Assembly (NCBI GenBank): GCA_028768545.1
Contig: CP054838.1
Coordinates: forward strand, 2,535,501 to 2,599,500
Reading direction: 5' to 3'
DNA: 64,000 nucleotides
DNA from: Desulfobacter sp.
GTDB taxonomy: Bacteria > Desulfobacterota > Desulfobacteria > Desulfobacterales > Desulfobacteraceae
Below, piece after piece: positions 63,482 to 64,000 of this stretch; within the stretch, counting starts at the first letter, position 1, and each line of letters starts with the position of its first letter. The position numbers and the translations under genes were made by a program. The notes below the pieces were generated by a model, which worked only from the letters and a program-made list of their open reading frames with translations, searched no databases and had not been told where the DNA came from.

Positions 63482-64000
63482 CGGGATACAGGGAGCGAAG
63501 CGACAGCAAAAGAAAGGCATATCTTCGTCTTCGTGAACGTTATGTACGTCGTTGCAAAACGTTTGTTTATGTTGATGAAAGCGGCTTTTCGCCTTATACA
63601 ACCCGTCGCTATGGATATGCTCTCAAAGGGCAGCGTGTTCATGGTTTGATTGCAGGAACAAAGCACCCTCGAACGTCTTTGATTGCTGCCCGCATCGAAT
63701 ATAGTTTTGAAGAACCATTTTTGTTTCAGGGAACATGCAATGCGGATATCTTTAATGCTTGGATCGAACACCAGTTGAGTCCACATCTGAACGATAATCA
63801 TGTCGTTGTGATGGATAACGCATCCTTCCACAAGGGCGAAGAAACCAAATATTTGATAGAAAGAACTGGTGCAGCTCTTTTGTTTTTGCCCCCGTATTCA
63901 CCGGATCTCAATCCGATTGAACACGATTTTGCGGCCCTAAAAACCATCCGTGAATACAATGAAAACGAAACGATTGATGAAATTATCAGGATGTATAAAT
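63478..64000 (+). CDS. IS630-family transposase OrfB (copy C)
   Basis: 174 residues with the DDE domain (VYVDESGF, VVVMDNASFHKG, LPPYSPDLNPIEHDFAALK). The coding part is complete; only the last two bases of the stop codon lie past the window. Only in this copy is the catalytic half uninterrupted. Confidence 0.93.
   Translation, partial: MTGYRERSDSKRKAYLRLRERYVRRCKTFVYVDESGFSPYTTRRYGYALKGQRVHGLIAGTKHPRTSLIAARIEYSFEEPFLFQGTCNADIFNAWIEHQLSPHLNDNHVVVMDNASFHKGEETKYLIERTGAALLFLPPYSPDLNPIEHDFAALKTIREYNENETIDEIIRMYK

Larger units (their letters stand above)
63117..64000 (+). mobile_element. IS630-family element copy C (right end outside window)
   Basis: Left end at TA 63115, sequence matching copies A and B. 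884 of about 901 bases are visible. It has no nested IS and is the reference copy for the family here. Confidence 0.94.

Overview
The window looks like a chromosomal segment of an anaerobic sulfate-reducing deltaproteobacterium, most likely a Desulfobacteraceae relative (Desulfobacterium/Desulfobacula-like). This is inferred from gene content: desulfoferrodoxin, flavodiiron oxidase with rubredoxin, rubrerythrin-like proteins, cytochrome bd, a ferredoxin:thioredoxin reductase catalytic subunit, FeoB with its Cys-rich partner, a DUF3786 Fe-S protein and a heavy insertion-sequence load. I cannot name the species, and I see no rRNA, tRNA or CRISPR array.

Layout. 0-4.2 kb: the 3' part of feoB, a small FeoB-associated protein, and lon. 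4.9-13.7 kb: an IS-rich stretch (IS3, IS4, IS630, IS256) holding a ferredoxin / epimerase / Cys-rich membrane protein cluster and a GntR regulator. 13.7-18.8 kb: the N-terminal part of a penicillin-acylase gene, a nitrilase-like hydrolase, RNase HI, a hypothetical protein and an anti-sigma-type ATPase. 19.0-23.5 kb: an mlaFEDBC lipid-transport operon with an IS256 between mlaF and mlaE. 25.2-33.1 kb: a pstCASB-phoU phosphate operon in which pstS is frameshifted and its 3' end is interrupted by an IS630 that itself contains an IS256. 33-43 kb: an MFS transporter, a sigma54 activator, a fourth IS256, an AT-rich patch, a solute-binding protein with a broken hybrid sensor kinase, and an epimerase. 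43-61.5 kb: a nearly IS-free block of oxygen-defence and thiol-redox genes (ferritin-like proteins, exonuclease III, rubredoxin-DUF2231, citrate synthase, FTR, glutaredoxin, FMN dehydrogenase, flavodoxin, thioredoxin, APH-like kinase, desulfoferrodoxin, flavodiiron oxidase, two rubredoxins, an NrnA-like phosphoesterase, cydAB with a small winged-helix protein). 62-64 kb: a PAS regulator cut short by a stop codon and by a third IS630.

IS census: one IS3-family element (about 1.4 kb), two IS4-family copies (1311 bp each), four IS256-family copies (1451 bp each) and three IS630-family copies (about 901 bp when uninterrupted). The copies are nearly identical, so activity looks recent.

The most informative signals are genome-decay and plasticity events. 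The penicillin-acylase gene is split into two fragments on opposite strands, and inverting about 6 kb between them rejoins it in frame. pstS is broken at a G8 run and a hybrid kinase at an A8 run, and an MFS gene carries a C11 run. One IS4 transposase has an amber codon relative to its sister copy. Several operons are interrupted by IS elements with readable target duplications. I found no clearly new defence or biosynthetic system; the best candidates for undescribed biology are the compact redox island, a few unassigned small proteins and two dispersed intergenic repeats.
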